Positions 50,797-59,405 of a stretch of 64,000 bases of DNA are shown one piece after another. The stretch is taken from positions 1 to 64,000 of the forward strand of contig CANRBG010000005.1 in the NCBI GenBank assembly GCA_947628805.1. The letters are read 5' to 3'. The position numbers and the translations under genes are program-made. The notes below the pieces were generated by a model that had not been told where the DNA came from, searched no databases, and saw only the letters and a list, made by a program, of their open reading frames with translations. Source of the stretch: an uncultured Oscillospiraceae bacterium (GTDB taxonomy: Bacteria > Bacillota > Clostridia > Oscillospirales > Oscillospiraceae). Numbering within the stretch: the stretch's first letter is position 1; every line of letters begins with the position of its first letter.

Positions 50797-50838
50797 GGAA
50801 AAACAAGGCGCCGCTCTGAAATGGGGCGGCGCCTTGTG
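50797..50838 (-). terminator. intercistronic terminator between the binding protein and ATPase genes
   Basis: CAAGGCGCCGC pairs with GCGGCGCCTTG and is followed by TTTTTCCTT on the minus strand. It would keep binding-protein mRNA in excess over transporter mRNA. Confidence 0.8.
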
Positions 50839-50848
50839 TAAAAACGGT

Positions 50849-52090
50849 TTACTCCTCGGTGGTCAGCTCGGTGATGCCGTCGATGCGCAGGGAGAAGTAA
50901 GGCGCGGAGCGCAGCTCGGGATCGGACTCATAGAAGATGCCGTCCTTGATGGCCTCGCCCTCGTCGCCCACGAAGTCGCCGTCAACGTCAAGAGCCAGGA
51001 AGCTGGTGGGATTCTCGCCGTCCACGGTGAAGGTGGAGCAGTCGAACACCTGCAGGCTGCCGTCGGTCAGGCCGGCCTCGATCTGCTCGACCTTCTCAGC
51101 GGTGCCCTCGGCGCAGGCGTCGCCCAGGGGGAAGATGTAGTTGGCGCCCTCGTTGTAGCCCTCGGACCAATCGGTGGGGATCTCGGTGCCGTCGATCATG
51201 CTCTGCAGAGCAAAGGTGTAGTACACGGACCAGTCGTTGCCGGCGGAGGTCAGGGCCACGTCGGGTGCCACCTCCAGCATGCTGATATTGTAGCCCACGC
51301 AGAACACGGTGTGGCCGGCCTCATGATAGGCCTGGACCTCGGCGGGTGCGCCGGTGGAGTCGGCGTGCTGACCGATGATGACGCAGCCGTCGGCCATCAG
51401 GGAGTTGGCGGCGCTGCCCTCGGCGGTGGGATCGAACCAGGAGTTGGTGTAGCGCACGTCCATGTGCACGTTCTCCACGATGGAGCGGATGCCCAGATAG
51501 AAAGCGGTGTAGCCGCTGACCACCTCGGCGTAGGGATAGGCGCCCACGTAGCCCAGCTTCACGTTGCCGTCGGCGTCGTAGTTGTCGTCGGTCAGTTCGT
51601 CGTTTTCAATGAGCTCGGCCAGCTTCATGCCGGCCACCACGCCGGAGACGTAGCGGGACTCAAAGGTGTGGTTAAAGGCGTTCTTCAGGTTGTCCAGGCC
51701 GGAAGCGGCGGCCAAGTCGCCGGTCATGGCGCAGAAGGTGATGTCGGGATACTCGCTGGCCACCTGCTGGGTGTAGGTCTGATGGCCGTAGGAGTCGGTG
51801 AAGATGATCTGGCAGCCGTTGTCGGCCAGGTCATAGCAGGCGTCGGCGGCCTCTTCGTTCTCGCCCACGTTGTACTTGTAGGTGACGTTCTCGGCGGGCA
51901 CGCCCAGGGCCTCCATGGCCTTCTCCAGGCCGGTGATGTGGGCGATGTCATAGCCGGAGTTGTTGTCGCCGATGCAGACCATGCCGATCTTCAGGTCCTC
52001 GGGAGCGATGCCGCCCTCGTCGGCGAAGGCGCACACGCCCAGGCTCAGGACCAGGCACAGGGCCAGCAGCAGGGAAGAGAACTTTTTCAT
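50849..52090 (-). CDS. BMP-family (Med-like) nucleoside-binding protein
   Basis: I use ATG 52090 (413 residues). A signal peptide (LLLALCLVLSLGVCAFA) is present; the Cys does not fit a good lipobox, so it may be anchored another way. The mature protein has the BMP two-lobe fold with KIGMVCIGDNNSGYDIAH, IFTDSYGHQTYTQQVASEYP and VKLGYVGAYPYAEVV. BMP proteins bind purine nucleosides. Xanthine phosphoribosyltransferase upstream supports purine salvage. Confidence 0.92.
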   Translation of the reverse strand: MKKFSSLLLALCLVLSLGVCAFADEGGIAPEDLKIGMVCIGDNNSGYDIAHITGLEKAMEALGVPAENVTYKYNVGENEEAADACYDLADNGCQIIFTDSYGHQTYTQQVASEYPDITFCAMTGDLAAASGLDNLKNAFNHTFESRYVSGVVAGMKLAELIENDELTDDNYDADGNVKLGYVGAYPYAEVVSGYTAFYLGIRSIVENVHMDVRYTNSWFDPTAEGSAANSLMADGCVIIGQHADSTGAPAEVQAYHEAGHTVFCVGYNISMLEVAPDVALTSAGNDWSVYYTFALQSMIDGTEIPTDWSEGYNEGANYIFPLGDACAEGTAEKVEQIEAGLTDGSLQVFDCSTFTVDGENPTSFLALDVDGDFVGDEGEAIKDGIFYESDPELRSAPYFSLRIDGITELTTEE

Positions 52091-52158
52091 TTGTTGCCTC
52101 CTAAAAAATGTTTTTCTGGAAAGAAATAAACGGGCGGCCCGTGGGGCAGGCCGATCCG

Positions 52159-52731
52159 TCAATGGATAAAGGTAAGGCCGTCGTCGGACATGGACCCGAT
52201 CCGGGCCAGGGACTCGATACGCAGGCCCTCCGCCCGCAGACGGGCCCCGCCGGGCTGGAACGTCTTCTCCACCGCGATGCCCGCGCCCACCAGCGTGGCC
52301 CCCGCCTGACGCACCAGGTCGCACAGACCCTCCAGCGCCGCGCCGTTGGCCAAAAAGTCGTCGATCAGCAGCACCCGGTCCGTGGGCAGCAGATATTCCT
52401 TCGCCACGATCACGTCGTAGATGTTGCCGTGGGTGTAGCTCTCCACCCGGGTGGTGTAGACCGAGCCGTCGATGTTTTTGGTTTTTGTCTTTTTAGCGAA
52501 TAAAACAGGGCGCCCGAACTCCTGGGCCGCAATGCACGCGAGCCCGATGCCGGATGCCTCGATGGTCAGTATTTTATTGACGTTGTCGTCCTGAAACGCG
52601 GTGTGCCATGCCTTGGCAAGCTGGGCGAACAGCTCCACGTCCATCTGGTGGTTCAGAAAGCCGTCTACCTTCAGGATGCCGCCCGCGCGCACTTTCCCGT
52701 CCCGCAGGATACGCTCCTCCAGCAGTCGCAT
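52159..52731 (-). CDS. xpt: xanthine phosphoribosyltransferase
   Basis: ATG 52731, after GGAGGTGGGG, gives 190 residues. MRLLEERILRDGKVRAGGILKVDGFLNHQMD is the Xpt N-terminus, and VLLIDDFLANGAALEGL is the PRPP-binding loop. It converts xanthine and PRPP to XMP. It stands at the head of the nucleoside transporter operon, so imported purines can be used directly. I looked for a purine riboswitch in the 170 bases upstream and did not see one. Confidence 0.95.
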   Translation of the reverse strand: MRLLEERILRDGKVRAGGILKVDGFLNHQMDVELFAQLAKAWHTAFQDDNVNKILTIEASGIGLACIAAQEFGRPVLFAKKTKTKNIDGSVYTTRVESYTHGNIYDVIVAKEYLLPTDRVLLIDDFLANGAALEGLCDLVRQAGATLVGAGIAVEKTFQPGGARLRAEGLRIESLARIGSMSDDGLTFIH

Positions 52732-52772
52732 GGGAAACCCCACCTCCAACGGCCATCGGCCTTCGATAATTC

Positions 52773-52802
52773 ATTCTACTACGGCGCCGGACAGGTTTTC
52801 AA
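52773..52802 (-). promoter_or_regulatory. promoter of the xpt/nucleoside transporter operon
   Basis: TTGAAA and TAGAAT with 18-base spacing on the minus strand, about 45 bases before xpt. Confidence 0.45.
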
Positions 52803-52898
52803 TTGACAGATACTTAGAGCTTTTTCCATTTTTCAACCAAATTTTATGCACTTCCACAAGCCCTAGGAATTATGTAAATCCACCGCCGCAAGATATGG

Positions 52899-52928
52899 AA
52901 AATGACGCCCTCACCAGGGCGTCATTTT
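52899..52928 (-). terminator. terminator overlapping the stop of the HAD gene
   Basis: AAAATGACGCCCT pairs with AGGGCGTCATTTT; the stop codon of the HAD gene lies in the loop. Confidence 0.7.
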
Positions 52929-53456
52929 ATCCTTTTTTACCAGCCAGGCACGCTTCGCCAGCCGGGCCAGGGGATCGTCGGACCGGGAGTCGGACCAGAA
53001 GCCCTCGATGGGCGTATCCCCATACCGCTGGCGGTACCGGCGGACCTTTTCCTGGCCGTGGCAGTTCTCGCCCTGATAGACGCCGGTATCCTGGTCCACG
53101 GGGGAGGCCATCAGCGCGAAGCCCAGCGCGTTCGATACCGGCCGCAGGAGAAATTCCGGGGAGGCGGAGATCACCAGATCGTCCGGCCGCTGTTGGGCCA
53201 GATACCAGGGGCAGACATCGCCTATGTGCTCACGCCAGAAGGTCTCCGGCGCGGCGGCGGGCACATGGCGCAAAAAATGGTAAAATATCTGCTTGCACCG
53301 GGTCTTGGGCTTGATCTTCAATCCCAGGCAGGTGAATGCCCAGATGGTGCAGGGCAGAGTGAGCCAGGCGGCCGGGTACCGCCGCAGGCACCAGAGGTAA
53401 AACTGGGCGGTGCTGTCCCGGGGATAGATGGTTTTGTCGAAGTCGTATACGTTCAT
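52911..53456 (-). CDS. HAD-superfamily (SerB-like) phosphatase
   Basis: ATG 53456 overlaps the proC stop as ATGA; the long ORF above it in the track is a shadow. The 181-residue product has motif I VYDFDKTIYPRDSTAQFY, motif II VISASPEFLL and a motif III/IV region with FWSDSRSDDPLARLAKRAWLV. It belongs to the HAD-IB group that removes phosphate from serine phosphate or lipid head groups. Coupling with proC leaves the substrate open. Confidence 0.85.
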   Translation of the reverse strand: MNVYDFDKTIYPRDSTAQFYLWCLRRYPAAWLTLPCTIWAFTCLGLKIKPKTRCKQIFYHFLRHVPAAAPETFWREHIGDVCPWYLAQQRPDDLVISASPEFLLRPVSNALGFALMASPVDQDTGVYQGENCHGQEKVRRYRQRYGDTPIEGFWSDSRSDDPLARLAKRAWLVKKDKMTPW

Positions 53457-54250
53457 TTGAGGGTCTTGGTCTTTTCCACCGCGTCGATGATGGCGTCGGA
53501 GGCGGCGGCCCGGAAAGCGGACCGCTCCAGGGTCAGGACCCCCTGGATAGTGGTGCCCCCGGGGGAGCAGACCGCGTCTTTCAGCGCGCCGGGGTGGCGG
53601 CCGTCCTGCCGGGCCAGAGCCCCGGCCCCCTCCACCGCCGCGGCGGCGTATAGGAGCGCCCGGGCCCGGGGCATCCCGCAGGCCACGGCCCCGTCCGCCA
53701 GGGCCTCGATGAACATGTAGGCGAAAGCGGGGGTGCACCCGCCGATGGTGCCGGCGATGTCCATCTGGTCCTCCGGGCAGGCGTCCCAGATCCCGGCCGC
53801 CCCCAGGGCGGCGATGAGCCTGTCGGTCTCCGCCGGCTCCACGTCTTTGGCGCACCAGGCGATCAGGCCCCGGCCCACGCCCACCGGCGTGTTGGGGCAC
53901 AGGCGGATCACCGGATAGTTTTTGCCGGCCATGGCCTGGATGGAGGCGGTGTCCAGTCCCGCGGCGATGGACACCAGCACGAACCGGTCCTGCCGGGCCT
54001 CCAGGACCGGGGCGATCTGGGCAAGGCACCCGGCCATGTCCTTGGGCTTTACCCCCAGAAAGACGTACCTGGCCGCGCCGGCCACCGTATCCGCCGTGGC
54101 GGGTATGGCGCCCAGCTCCGTAGCCAGGGCCACCGCCTTGTCCGCCGTGCGGTTGGCCAAAAGGATCTGTTTCGGGTCGGTCTTCACCGCCGCGGCCCGG
54201 GCCAGCGCGCCGCCCATGTTCCCTGTGCCGATGAATCCCAAAAGATACAT
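53453..54250 (-). CDS. proC: pyrroline-5-carboxylate reductase
   Basis: The 265-residue enzyme has the NADP-binding LGFIGTGNMGGALARAA, FLGVKPKDM, and the C-terminal signature AVCSPGGTTIQGVLTLERSAFRAAASDAI. It makes the last step of proline synthesis. GGAGGACAGAGAGAAT precedes the ATG. It is the first gene of a two-gene operon with the HAD phosphatase. Confidence 0.96.
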   Translation of the reverse strand: MYLLGFIGTGNMGGALARAAAVKTDPKQILLANRTADKAVALATELGAIPATADTVAGAARYVFLGVKPKDMAGCLAQIAPVLEARQDRFVLVSIAAGLDTASIQAMAGKNYPVIRLCPNTPVGVGRGLIAWCAKDVEPAETDRLIAALGAAGIWDACPEDQMDIAGTIGGCTPAFAYMFIEALADGAVACGMPRARALLYAAAAVEGAGALARQDGRHPGALKDAVCSPGGTTIQGVLTLERSAFRAAASDAIIDAVEKTKTLK

Positions 54251-54336
54251 ATTCTCTCTGTCCTCCTGTCTCTGTTGTCCCTTTCATGGGACAGTTCCGG
54301 TTGCGGAAAGGCTCCGCGTATGGTATACTCTTCCTG

Positions 54337-55047
54337 TTACCAAGGGCCCGACACGGTGGGCTCCCCGCCGGCGGCCCTGATTGCCGCCAGGGCCAGGGCC
54401 CGGGTGGCGTCCAGACAGTCCGCCAGCAGACCCAGCTCCTCGAAGGCCAGGGGAAGCTCCGTGCAGGCCAGCACGAATTTTTCCGCGCCCCGGTCCCGCA
54501 GGTCCCGCAAGATGTCCCGGACCGGAATGGACGAGAGCGGGACGGCCCGGGCTTTCACGCCCTGGTAGATGAGGCGCATGACCTGCTCCTGCATGGCCGG
54601 CGAGGGATACACGGCCCGGACGCCCGCCTGGGCCAGGGCCTTTTCGTAGACCCCGCTTTGGACGGTGCCGTCCGTGGCCAGGACCCCGGCGGTCTTCACG
54701 CCGGCGGCTTTCAGCGCGGCGGCGGCCTCACGGGGCATGTGCAGTACCGGTACGGATACGGACGCGGCCACCGCGTCGTAGAAATAATGGGCGGTGTTGC
54801 AGGGCATGATGAGTATTTCCGCCCCCGCCGCCTCCAGCTGCCGGGCGGTCTTAATGAGCTCCGGCGTGGGGTCCGCGCCCCCGTGGAGGATAGCGGCGGT
54901 CCGGTCCGGGATGGCGGTGTTGCAGTCGGCGATCACGTGCAGGTGGTCCTGGTCGCAGGCGGCCCTGGTGAGCTCCGTCAGCTTCGCCGTCAGGTCCCAT
55001 GTGGCCGCCGGGCCCATGCCGCCGATCACCCCGATCGTCTTTTTCAT
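54337..55047 (-). CDS. aspartate/glutamate racemase family protein
   Basis: The 236-residue protein has the two catalytic Cys motifs LIMPCNTAHYF (about residue 81) and VLACTELPLAF (about residue 190), and the opening KTIGVIGGMGPAATWDL. This is the PLP-independent aspartate racemase family, which yields D-aspartate, used in some peptidoglycan cross-bridges. It is divergent from the glutamate racemase gene; the pair suggests a wall D-amino-acid locus. Confidence 0.9.
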   Translation of the reverse strand: MKKTIGVIGGMGPAATWDLTAKLTELTRAACDQDHLHVIADCNTAIPDRTAAILHGGADPTPELIKTARQLEAAGAEILIMPCNTAHYFYDAVAASVSVPVLHMPREAAAALKAAGVKTAGVLATDGTVQSGVYEKALAQAGVRAVYPSPAMQEQVMRLIYQGVKARAVPLSSIPVRDILRDLRDRGAEKFVLACTELPLAFEELGLLADCLDATRALALAAIRAAGGEPTVSGPW

Positions 55048-55073
55048 GCCGCGCCTCCTTCCGGTTTGATCTT

Positions 55074-55102
55074 ATTTTAGGGCAGGCGGTGGCCCCCGTC
55101 AA
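55074..55102 (-). promoter_or_regulatory. promoter of the aspartate racemase-like gene
   Basis: TTGACG and TAAAAT with exactly 17 bases on the minus strand. Confidence 0.7.
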
Positions 55103-55126
55103 GCACGATTTGAAAGGATCGAATTT

Positions 55127-55936
55127 ATGGATACAAGACCCATTGGCATTTTCGACTCTGGCCTGGGGGGCCTCACCGCCGTGCGGGCCCTGGTCCGAAC
55201 GGCCCCTGGGGAGAGCTTCGTATATCTGGGGGATACGAAAAACGCCCCCTACGGGGACAGGTCCCGGGACCAGATCCAGGCCCTGTCCCGGCAGAACGTA
55301 CGTTTTTTGCAGGGCCGGGGCGTGAAAGCCCTGCTGGTGGCCTGCAATACCTCCACCGCCAACGCCATGGACGTCATGCGCGCCCAGGCGGGGACCCTGC
55401 CGGTGGCGGGGGTCATCGAGCCCGCCGCGGCGGCGGCCGTGGCGGTGACCGGAACGGGCCGGATCGGCGTGCTTGCCACGGCGGCCACGGTGGCCAGCGG
55501 GGCCTATGAGAGAGCGGTGCGGGATCTGGCTCCAAATGCCCGGGTCACGGCGGTGGCCTGTCCCCGGCTGGTGCCCCTGGTGGAGAGCGGCAGGACGGAC
55601 CCGGCGGACCCGGAGCTGACGGAGGCGGTAGAGGCATATTGCGCGCCGCTGCTGGCGGCGGGGGTGGACACGGCGGTGCTGGGCTGCACCCACTATCCCC
55701 TCATCCTGCCGGCCATCCGCCGGGCTCTGGGGCCGGAGGTGGCCCTGATCGACTCCGGCGCGGCCAGCGTGGGCGCGCTGCTGGGGGAATTGGAAAAGCG
55801 GGACGCTCTGGCCGGCGGGGAAAAAGAGGGCCGCCGTCAGTTCGTATGCACCGGCGGCATGGAGCGGTTCGCGTTCCTGGGCTCCGCGTTCCTGGGCTGG
55901 GACATCCGCCCGGCCACGGAACAGGTATCTCTTTGA
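55127..55936 (+). CDS. murI: glutamate racemase
   Basis: The 269-residue enzyme has IGIFDSGLGGLTAVRAL, YLGDTKNAPYG, and the catalytic Cys pairs in LLVACNTSTANAMD and VLGCTHYPLILPAI. It makes D-glutamate for peptidoglycan. GAAAGGATCGAATTT precedes the ATG. The WYL regulator gene follows after 11 bases and is probably co-transcribed. Confidence 0.95.
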   Translation: MDTRPIGIFDSGLGGLTAVRALVRTAPGESFVYLGDTKNAPYGDRSRDQIQALSRQNVRFLQGRGVKALLVACNTSTANAMDVMRAQAGTLPVAGVIEPAAAAAVAVTGTGRIGVLATAATVASGAYERAVRDLAPNARVTAVACPRLVPLVESGRTDPADPELTEAVEAYCAPLLAAGVDTAVLGCTHYPLILPAIRRALGPEVALIDSGAASVGALLGELEKRDALAGGEKEGRRQFVCTGGMERFAFLGSAFLGWDIRPATEQVSL

Positions 55937-55947
55937 GGTGACGGGCT

Positions 55948-56937
55948 ATGGCGAGAACGGCGAATCAAAAATTGAAGCTTCTGTATCTGTGCCGATACCT
56001 GCTGCGCCGGTCCGACGAGGAACACCCGGTGACGGTGGCGCAGATGATCGACTACCTGGCCCGGCAGGACATCGCCGCCGAGCGCAAGAGCGTCTATGAC
56101 GATATGGAGGCTCTGCGGCTGTTCGGACTGGACGTGCAGACCGTGCGGGTGGGCTCCGCCACCGGCTATTTCATCGGGGAGCGGGAATTCCAGCTGCCGG
56201 AGCTGAAACTGCTGGTGGACAGCGTCCAGTCCTCCCGGTTCATCACCGAGAAGAAATCCCTGGAGCTCATCTGCAAGCTGGAGGGGCTTGCCAGCGAACA
56301 CCAGGCCCGGGAGCTGAACCGGCAGGTCTATGTCCGGGGCCGAATCAAGACCATGAACGAGTCCATTTATTATAATGTGGACGAGATCCACGCCGCCATC
56401 GACTCCGACCGGTCCGTCACGTTCCGGTACTTCGCCTGGAGCGTGGACAAAAAGCGGGTCTGGCGGCGGGACGGCGCCCGGTACGAGGTGAGCCCCTGGG
56501 CCCTGATGTGGGACAACGAGAACTACTACCTGGTGGCCTACGACCACGCCGCCGGGGCCATCAAGCACTACCGGGTGGACAAGATGGCCTCCATCGCCCA
56601 GACGGACCGGTCCCGGCAGGGGGCCGGGGCCTTCGCCAAGTTCGACATGGCCGCCTACTCCAACACCCATTTCGGCATGTTCTCCGGAGACGTGCAGCCG
56701 GTGCGGCTGGCCTTTGAAAACGAGCTGGCCGGACCGGTCATAGACCAGTTCGGCCAGGACGTGAGCTTGGTGCCCTTGGATCAGGGCCATTTTTCCGTCA
56801 CGGTGAACGTGGCGGTGAACGTGCAGTTTTTCGGCTGGCTCAGCGGCTTCGGCACCCGGGCCCGTATCCTGGCCCCGGCGGCCGCCGCGGAGGAGATGCG
56901 CCGGCACCTGCTGACCCTTGCGGAGTTGTATGATTAA
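55948..56937 (+). CDS. WYL-domain transcriptional regulator
   Basis: The 329-residue protein starts with a winged helix (LKLLYLCRYLLRRSDEEHPVTVAQMIDYL, SVYDDMEALRLFGL). A WYL domain follows at about 150-235, where NENYYLVAYDHAAGAIKHYRVDKM corresponds to the core. A WCX-like C-terminal domain ends it. WYL domains sense nucleic acid or other ligands. It may control the nearby racemase genes, but there is no direct evidence. Confidence 0.92.
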   Translation: MARTANQKLKLLYLCRYLLRRSDEEHPVTVAQMIDYLARQDIAAERKSVYDDMEALRLFGLDVQTVRVGSATGYFIGEREFQLPELKLLVDSVQSSRFITEKKSLELICKLEGLASEHQARELNRQVYVRGRIKTMNESIYYNVDEIHAAIDSDRSVTFRYFAWSVDKKRVWRRDGARYEVSPWALMWDNENYYLVAYDHAAGAIKHYRVDKMASIAQTDRSRQGAGAFAKFDMAAYSNTHFGMFSGDVQPVRLAFENELAGPVIDQFGQDVSLVPLDQGHFSVTVNVAVNVQFFGWLSGFGTRARILAPAAAAEEMRRHLLTLAELYD

Positions 56938-57041
56938 AAGATGACCTTGCAGATCAGGTCCATCCAGCCCTCCGCCGTCACAGCCAGGCACACCACCCCC
57001 CAGAACACCACATGATCCAGCACTTTCTTTTTCTTCGACAT
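56934..57041 (-). CDS. possible small membrane protein, 35 residues
   Basis: ATG at 57041 follows GAAAGGACGG; the frame ends TAA at 56934, overlapping the WYL gene stop. The product starts MSKKKKVLDHVV and has one hydrophobic stretch (FWGVVCLAVTA). A basic start and a single membrane helix are typical of real small membrane proteins. No promoter was seen, and it may be fortuitous. Confidence 0.4.
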   Translation of the reverse strand: MSKKKKVLDHVVFWGVVCLAVTAEGWMDLICKVIF

Positions 57042-57133
57042 GAGATAAACCGTCCTTTCTGTCTTGTTTGACAAAAGGATACCCGATCGGCTGCCCCAAA
57101 AAACGGACAGCCGGGCGGATGGAGGATCAATTT

Positions 57134-58018
57134 ATGGACAATATGCAGACGGAAAACGGCTATGGGGTCCTGTTCATCGTGGCCACGCCCATCGGCAACG
57201 CCCGGGACATGTCCCCCCGGGGGACGGACATCCTGGAGCGGGTGGACGTGATCGCCGCGGAGGATACCCGCCGGAGCGTGGTGCTTTTGAACAAGCTGGG
57301 CATCCGCAATAAGCTGGCTTCCAACCACAAATTCAACGAGCACGGCAAGGCCCGGTATTTCATCGACCTTTTGAAGGCGGGCCAGAGCGTGGCGGTGATC
57401 ACCGACGCGGGCACCCCCTGCATCTCCGACCCGGGCAACGAGCTGATCCGGTCCGCGGTGGCCGAGGGCGTGAAGGTGGTGGGCGTGCCGGGGCCCTGCG
57501 CGGCGGTGACGGCCCTGTCCGTCAGCGGGTTCGACCTGAGCGCGTTCGTGTTCCGGGGCTTCTTCCCCCGGGAGAACGCGGATCGGGGCCGGCTGCTGGA
57601 CCAGATGCGCCGGGGCAGCGTGCGGACATACGTGTTTTATGAGTCCCCCAAGCGGGTCATGGACGCGGTGGAGTACTTCGCCCGGGAGGCGCCGTCCTGT
57701 CGGATGTGCCTGTGCAACGACCTGACCAAGCTCCACGAGGCCGCCTTTCGGGGCGCGCCGTCGGAGGTCCGGGACCAGCTGCTGGCAAAGGGAAACTATG
57801 AAAAGGGCGAGTTCTGCCTGGTGGTGGAGCTGACAGAGGACTTTCTCGCTCCCCGGCAGGAGCATGTGGTCTCCGCCGAGGCATTGCTGGTGGACGCCAT
57901 GGTCCGGGAGGGCTGCCGGGCGAAGGACGCCATCAAGATCGTGCTGGCCGACGCGGCAAACACCTACAGCAAGAACGAGCTCTACGCCGCCAGCCTGCGG
58001 CTGAAAGAGCTGTTTTAG
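57134..58018 (+). CDS. rsmI: 16S rRNA (cytidine(1402)-2'-O)-methyltransferase
   Basis: I use ATG 57134, right after GGAGGATCAATTT, giving 294 residues. GVLFIVATPIGNARDMSPRG, VIAAEDTRRSVVLLNKLGI, VAVITDAGTPCISDPG and VVGVPGPCAAVTALSVSG are the SAM-binding tetrapyrrole-methylase motifs of RsmI. It methylates the ribosomal P-site nucleotide C1402. A terminator follows. Confidence 0.96.
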   Translation: MDNMQTENGYGVLFIVATPIGNARDMSPRGTDILERVDVIAAEDTRRSVVLLNKLGIRNKLASNHKFNEHGKARYFIDLLKAGQSVAVITDAGTPCISDPGNELIRSAVAEGVKVVGVPGPCAAVTALSVSGFDLSAFVFRGFFPRENADRGRLLDQMRRGSVRTYVFYESPKRVMDAVEYFAREAPSCRMCLCNDLTKLHEAAFRGAPSEVRDQLLAKGNYEKGEFCLVVELTEDFLAPRQEHVVSAEALLVDAMVREGCRAKDAIKIVLADAANTYSKNELYAASLRLKELF

Positions 58019-58029
58019 ACAGCAAAAAA

Positions 58030-58066
58030 TACCGCCCGCCGGATTTTCCGGTGGGCGGTATTTTTG
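58030..58066. terminator. bidirectional terminator
   Basis: TACCGCCCGCCGG pairs with CCGGTGGGCGGTA, with T runs on either strand, between convergent genes. Confidence 0.85.
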
Positions 58067-58076
58067 TCGTGAATGC

Positions 58077-59096
58077 TTAAAGTATTGTTACATTGTCCTT
58101 GCCGATGTCGGCCAGGGTGGGGGTCCCGCACATGGTCATGGCGTCTTTCAGCTCCGCCACGATCTTGTCCAGGTAGATCTTCAGCCCCTCCGCGCCGGCG
58201 GCGTAGATAAACGGCACCACCGGCCGGCCGATCAGCACCGCGTCCGCCCCCAGGGCCAGGGCCCGGTACACGTCCACGCCCGTGCGGATGCCGCCGTCCA
58301 CCAGCACCGGTATCCGGCCGTCCACTGCCTTGGCGATGGCGGGCAGCACCTCCGCCGTGGCGGGCACGCCCCCCAGCACCCGGCCCCCGTGGTTGGACAC
58401 CACGATGGCCGCCGCGCCGCCCTCCACGGCTTTTTCCGCGCCCTTGGGCGTCATGATGCCTTTCACGATGAAGGGCATTTTCGCGTAGGCGGTGATCTCT
58501 TTCAGCTCCGGGACGGACTTGCTGCCCGCGTTGGGGTTATACTGCTTCAGGAAAGGCAGGCCGGCCCCGTCCACGTCCATGGCCGCGGCGTAGATGCCCT
58601 TGGCGTTCAGGATGTCCAGTTTCTCGAACACGGCCTCCTTGTTCCAGGGCTTGATGGTGGGAATACCGATGCCCTGGACCTTTTCCATGTCACGGACGGA
58701 GCTCTTCATGATCTCCGGGTCCATGCCGTCGCCGGTGAAGGCGGCCACGCCGTACTCCGCCGCCGCGGGCACCAGGATGCTGTTGTAGGCAAAGTCGTCG
58801 TACTTCTCGCCGTAGTGGAGCTTCAGCCCGCCCAGAGGCGCGATGAAGATGGGGGCCTTGAAGTTCCAGCCGAACATCCGGAAGGAGACGTCCACGGGCC
58901 TGTTCTCGCAGAGGGTGTCCATGTTCAGCAGCACCTCCTGCCACTTGGCGTAGTTGCGGGCGGCGGTGTTGTTGGGGGCTTTGCAGCCGGGACCGGGGAT
59001 GGTATTGCCGCAGGCCTTGCCGTCGCACACCGGGCAGGCCTTGCACGCCGGGCCGACCTGCCCACGGGCGGCGGCCAGAACTTCGTTGTAAGTCAT
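58077..59096 (-). CDS. FMN-dependent alpha-hydroxy-acid oxidizing protein
   Basis: ATG 59096, after AAAGGAGCCCGTGACT, gives 339 residues. The TIM-barrel FMN motifs are FIAPLGGL, VKGIMTPKGAEKAVEGGAAAIVVSNHGGR and VLVDGGIRTGVDVYRALALGADAVLIGRP. The SNHGGR stretch contains the catalytic His. The N-terminus is unusual, with a Cys cluster (CKACPVCDGKACGNTIPGPGC) that could bind a metal or Fe-S cluster. It probably oxidises lactate or another 2-hydroxy acid. It has its own promoter and operator. Confidence 0.87.
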   Translation of the reverse strand: MTYNEVLAAARGQVGPACKACPVCDGKACGNTIPGPGCKAPNNTAARNYAKWQEVLLNMDTLCENRPVDVSFRMFGWNFKAPIFIAPLGGLKLHYGEKYDDFAYNSILVPAAAEYGVAAFTGDGMDPEIMKSSVRDMEKVQGIGIPTIKPWNKEAVFEKLDILNAKGIYAAAMDVDGAGLPFLKQYNPNAGSKSVPELKEITAYAKMPFIVKGIMTPKGAEKAVEGGAAAIVVSNHGGRVLGGVPATAEVLPAIAKAVDGRIPVLVDGGIRTGVDVYRALALGADAVLIGRPVVPFIYAAGAEGLKIYLDKIVAELKDAMTMCGTPTLADIGKDNVTIL

Positions 59097-59115
59097 AGTC
59101 ACGGGCTCCTTTTGT

Positions 59116-59130
59116 ATGTATTTTATACAT
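59116..59130. promoter_or_regulatory. palindromic operator at the hydroxyacid oxidase promoter
   Basis: ATGTATTTTATACAT is a perfect palindrome with a three-base spacer. It covers the expected transcription start of the oxidase gene, where a repressor would block initiation. Confidence 0.6.
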
Positions 59131-59133
59131 TTT

Positions 59134-59161
59134 ATTATAGCCCCCGCCGGGGAAAAGTCAA
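59134..59161 (-). promoter_or_regulatory. promoter of the hydroxyacid oxidase gene
   Basis: TTGACT and TATAAT with 16 bases between on the minus strand. Confidence 0.75.
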
Positions 59162-59306
59162 TGCAAACGCGCCGGCGGGCTCCGTCCCGGGCCGGGAGCG
59201 GCCGCAAGCTTTGTACAGGTTGCCGAAAATCCGGCGGCAGGTCCGGAAAGAACTGGGTAATTGTCATGATTTTGAAATTTTCGACGCATCAACTTTCATT
59301 TCGACC

Positions 59307-59335
59307 TTGATATTTTAAAGCGATGCAGGTATAAT
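59307..59335 (+). promoter_or_regulatory. promoter of the TRAP transporter operon
   Basis: TTGATA and TATAAT with exactly 17 bases between, about 70 bases before the binding-protein gene. Confidence 0.8.
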
Positions 59336-59405
59336 AGCGATATCTTGCAGAATCGAAAACAAAATTTTGCAAAGAAATGAAAAAATAGCATTGGAGGACG
59401 AAACC

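Noticed and set aside
52732-52898. Purine riboswitch upstream of xpt
   Set aside because: I could not find the conserved three-way junction core or loop sequences; only a likely promoter is visible.
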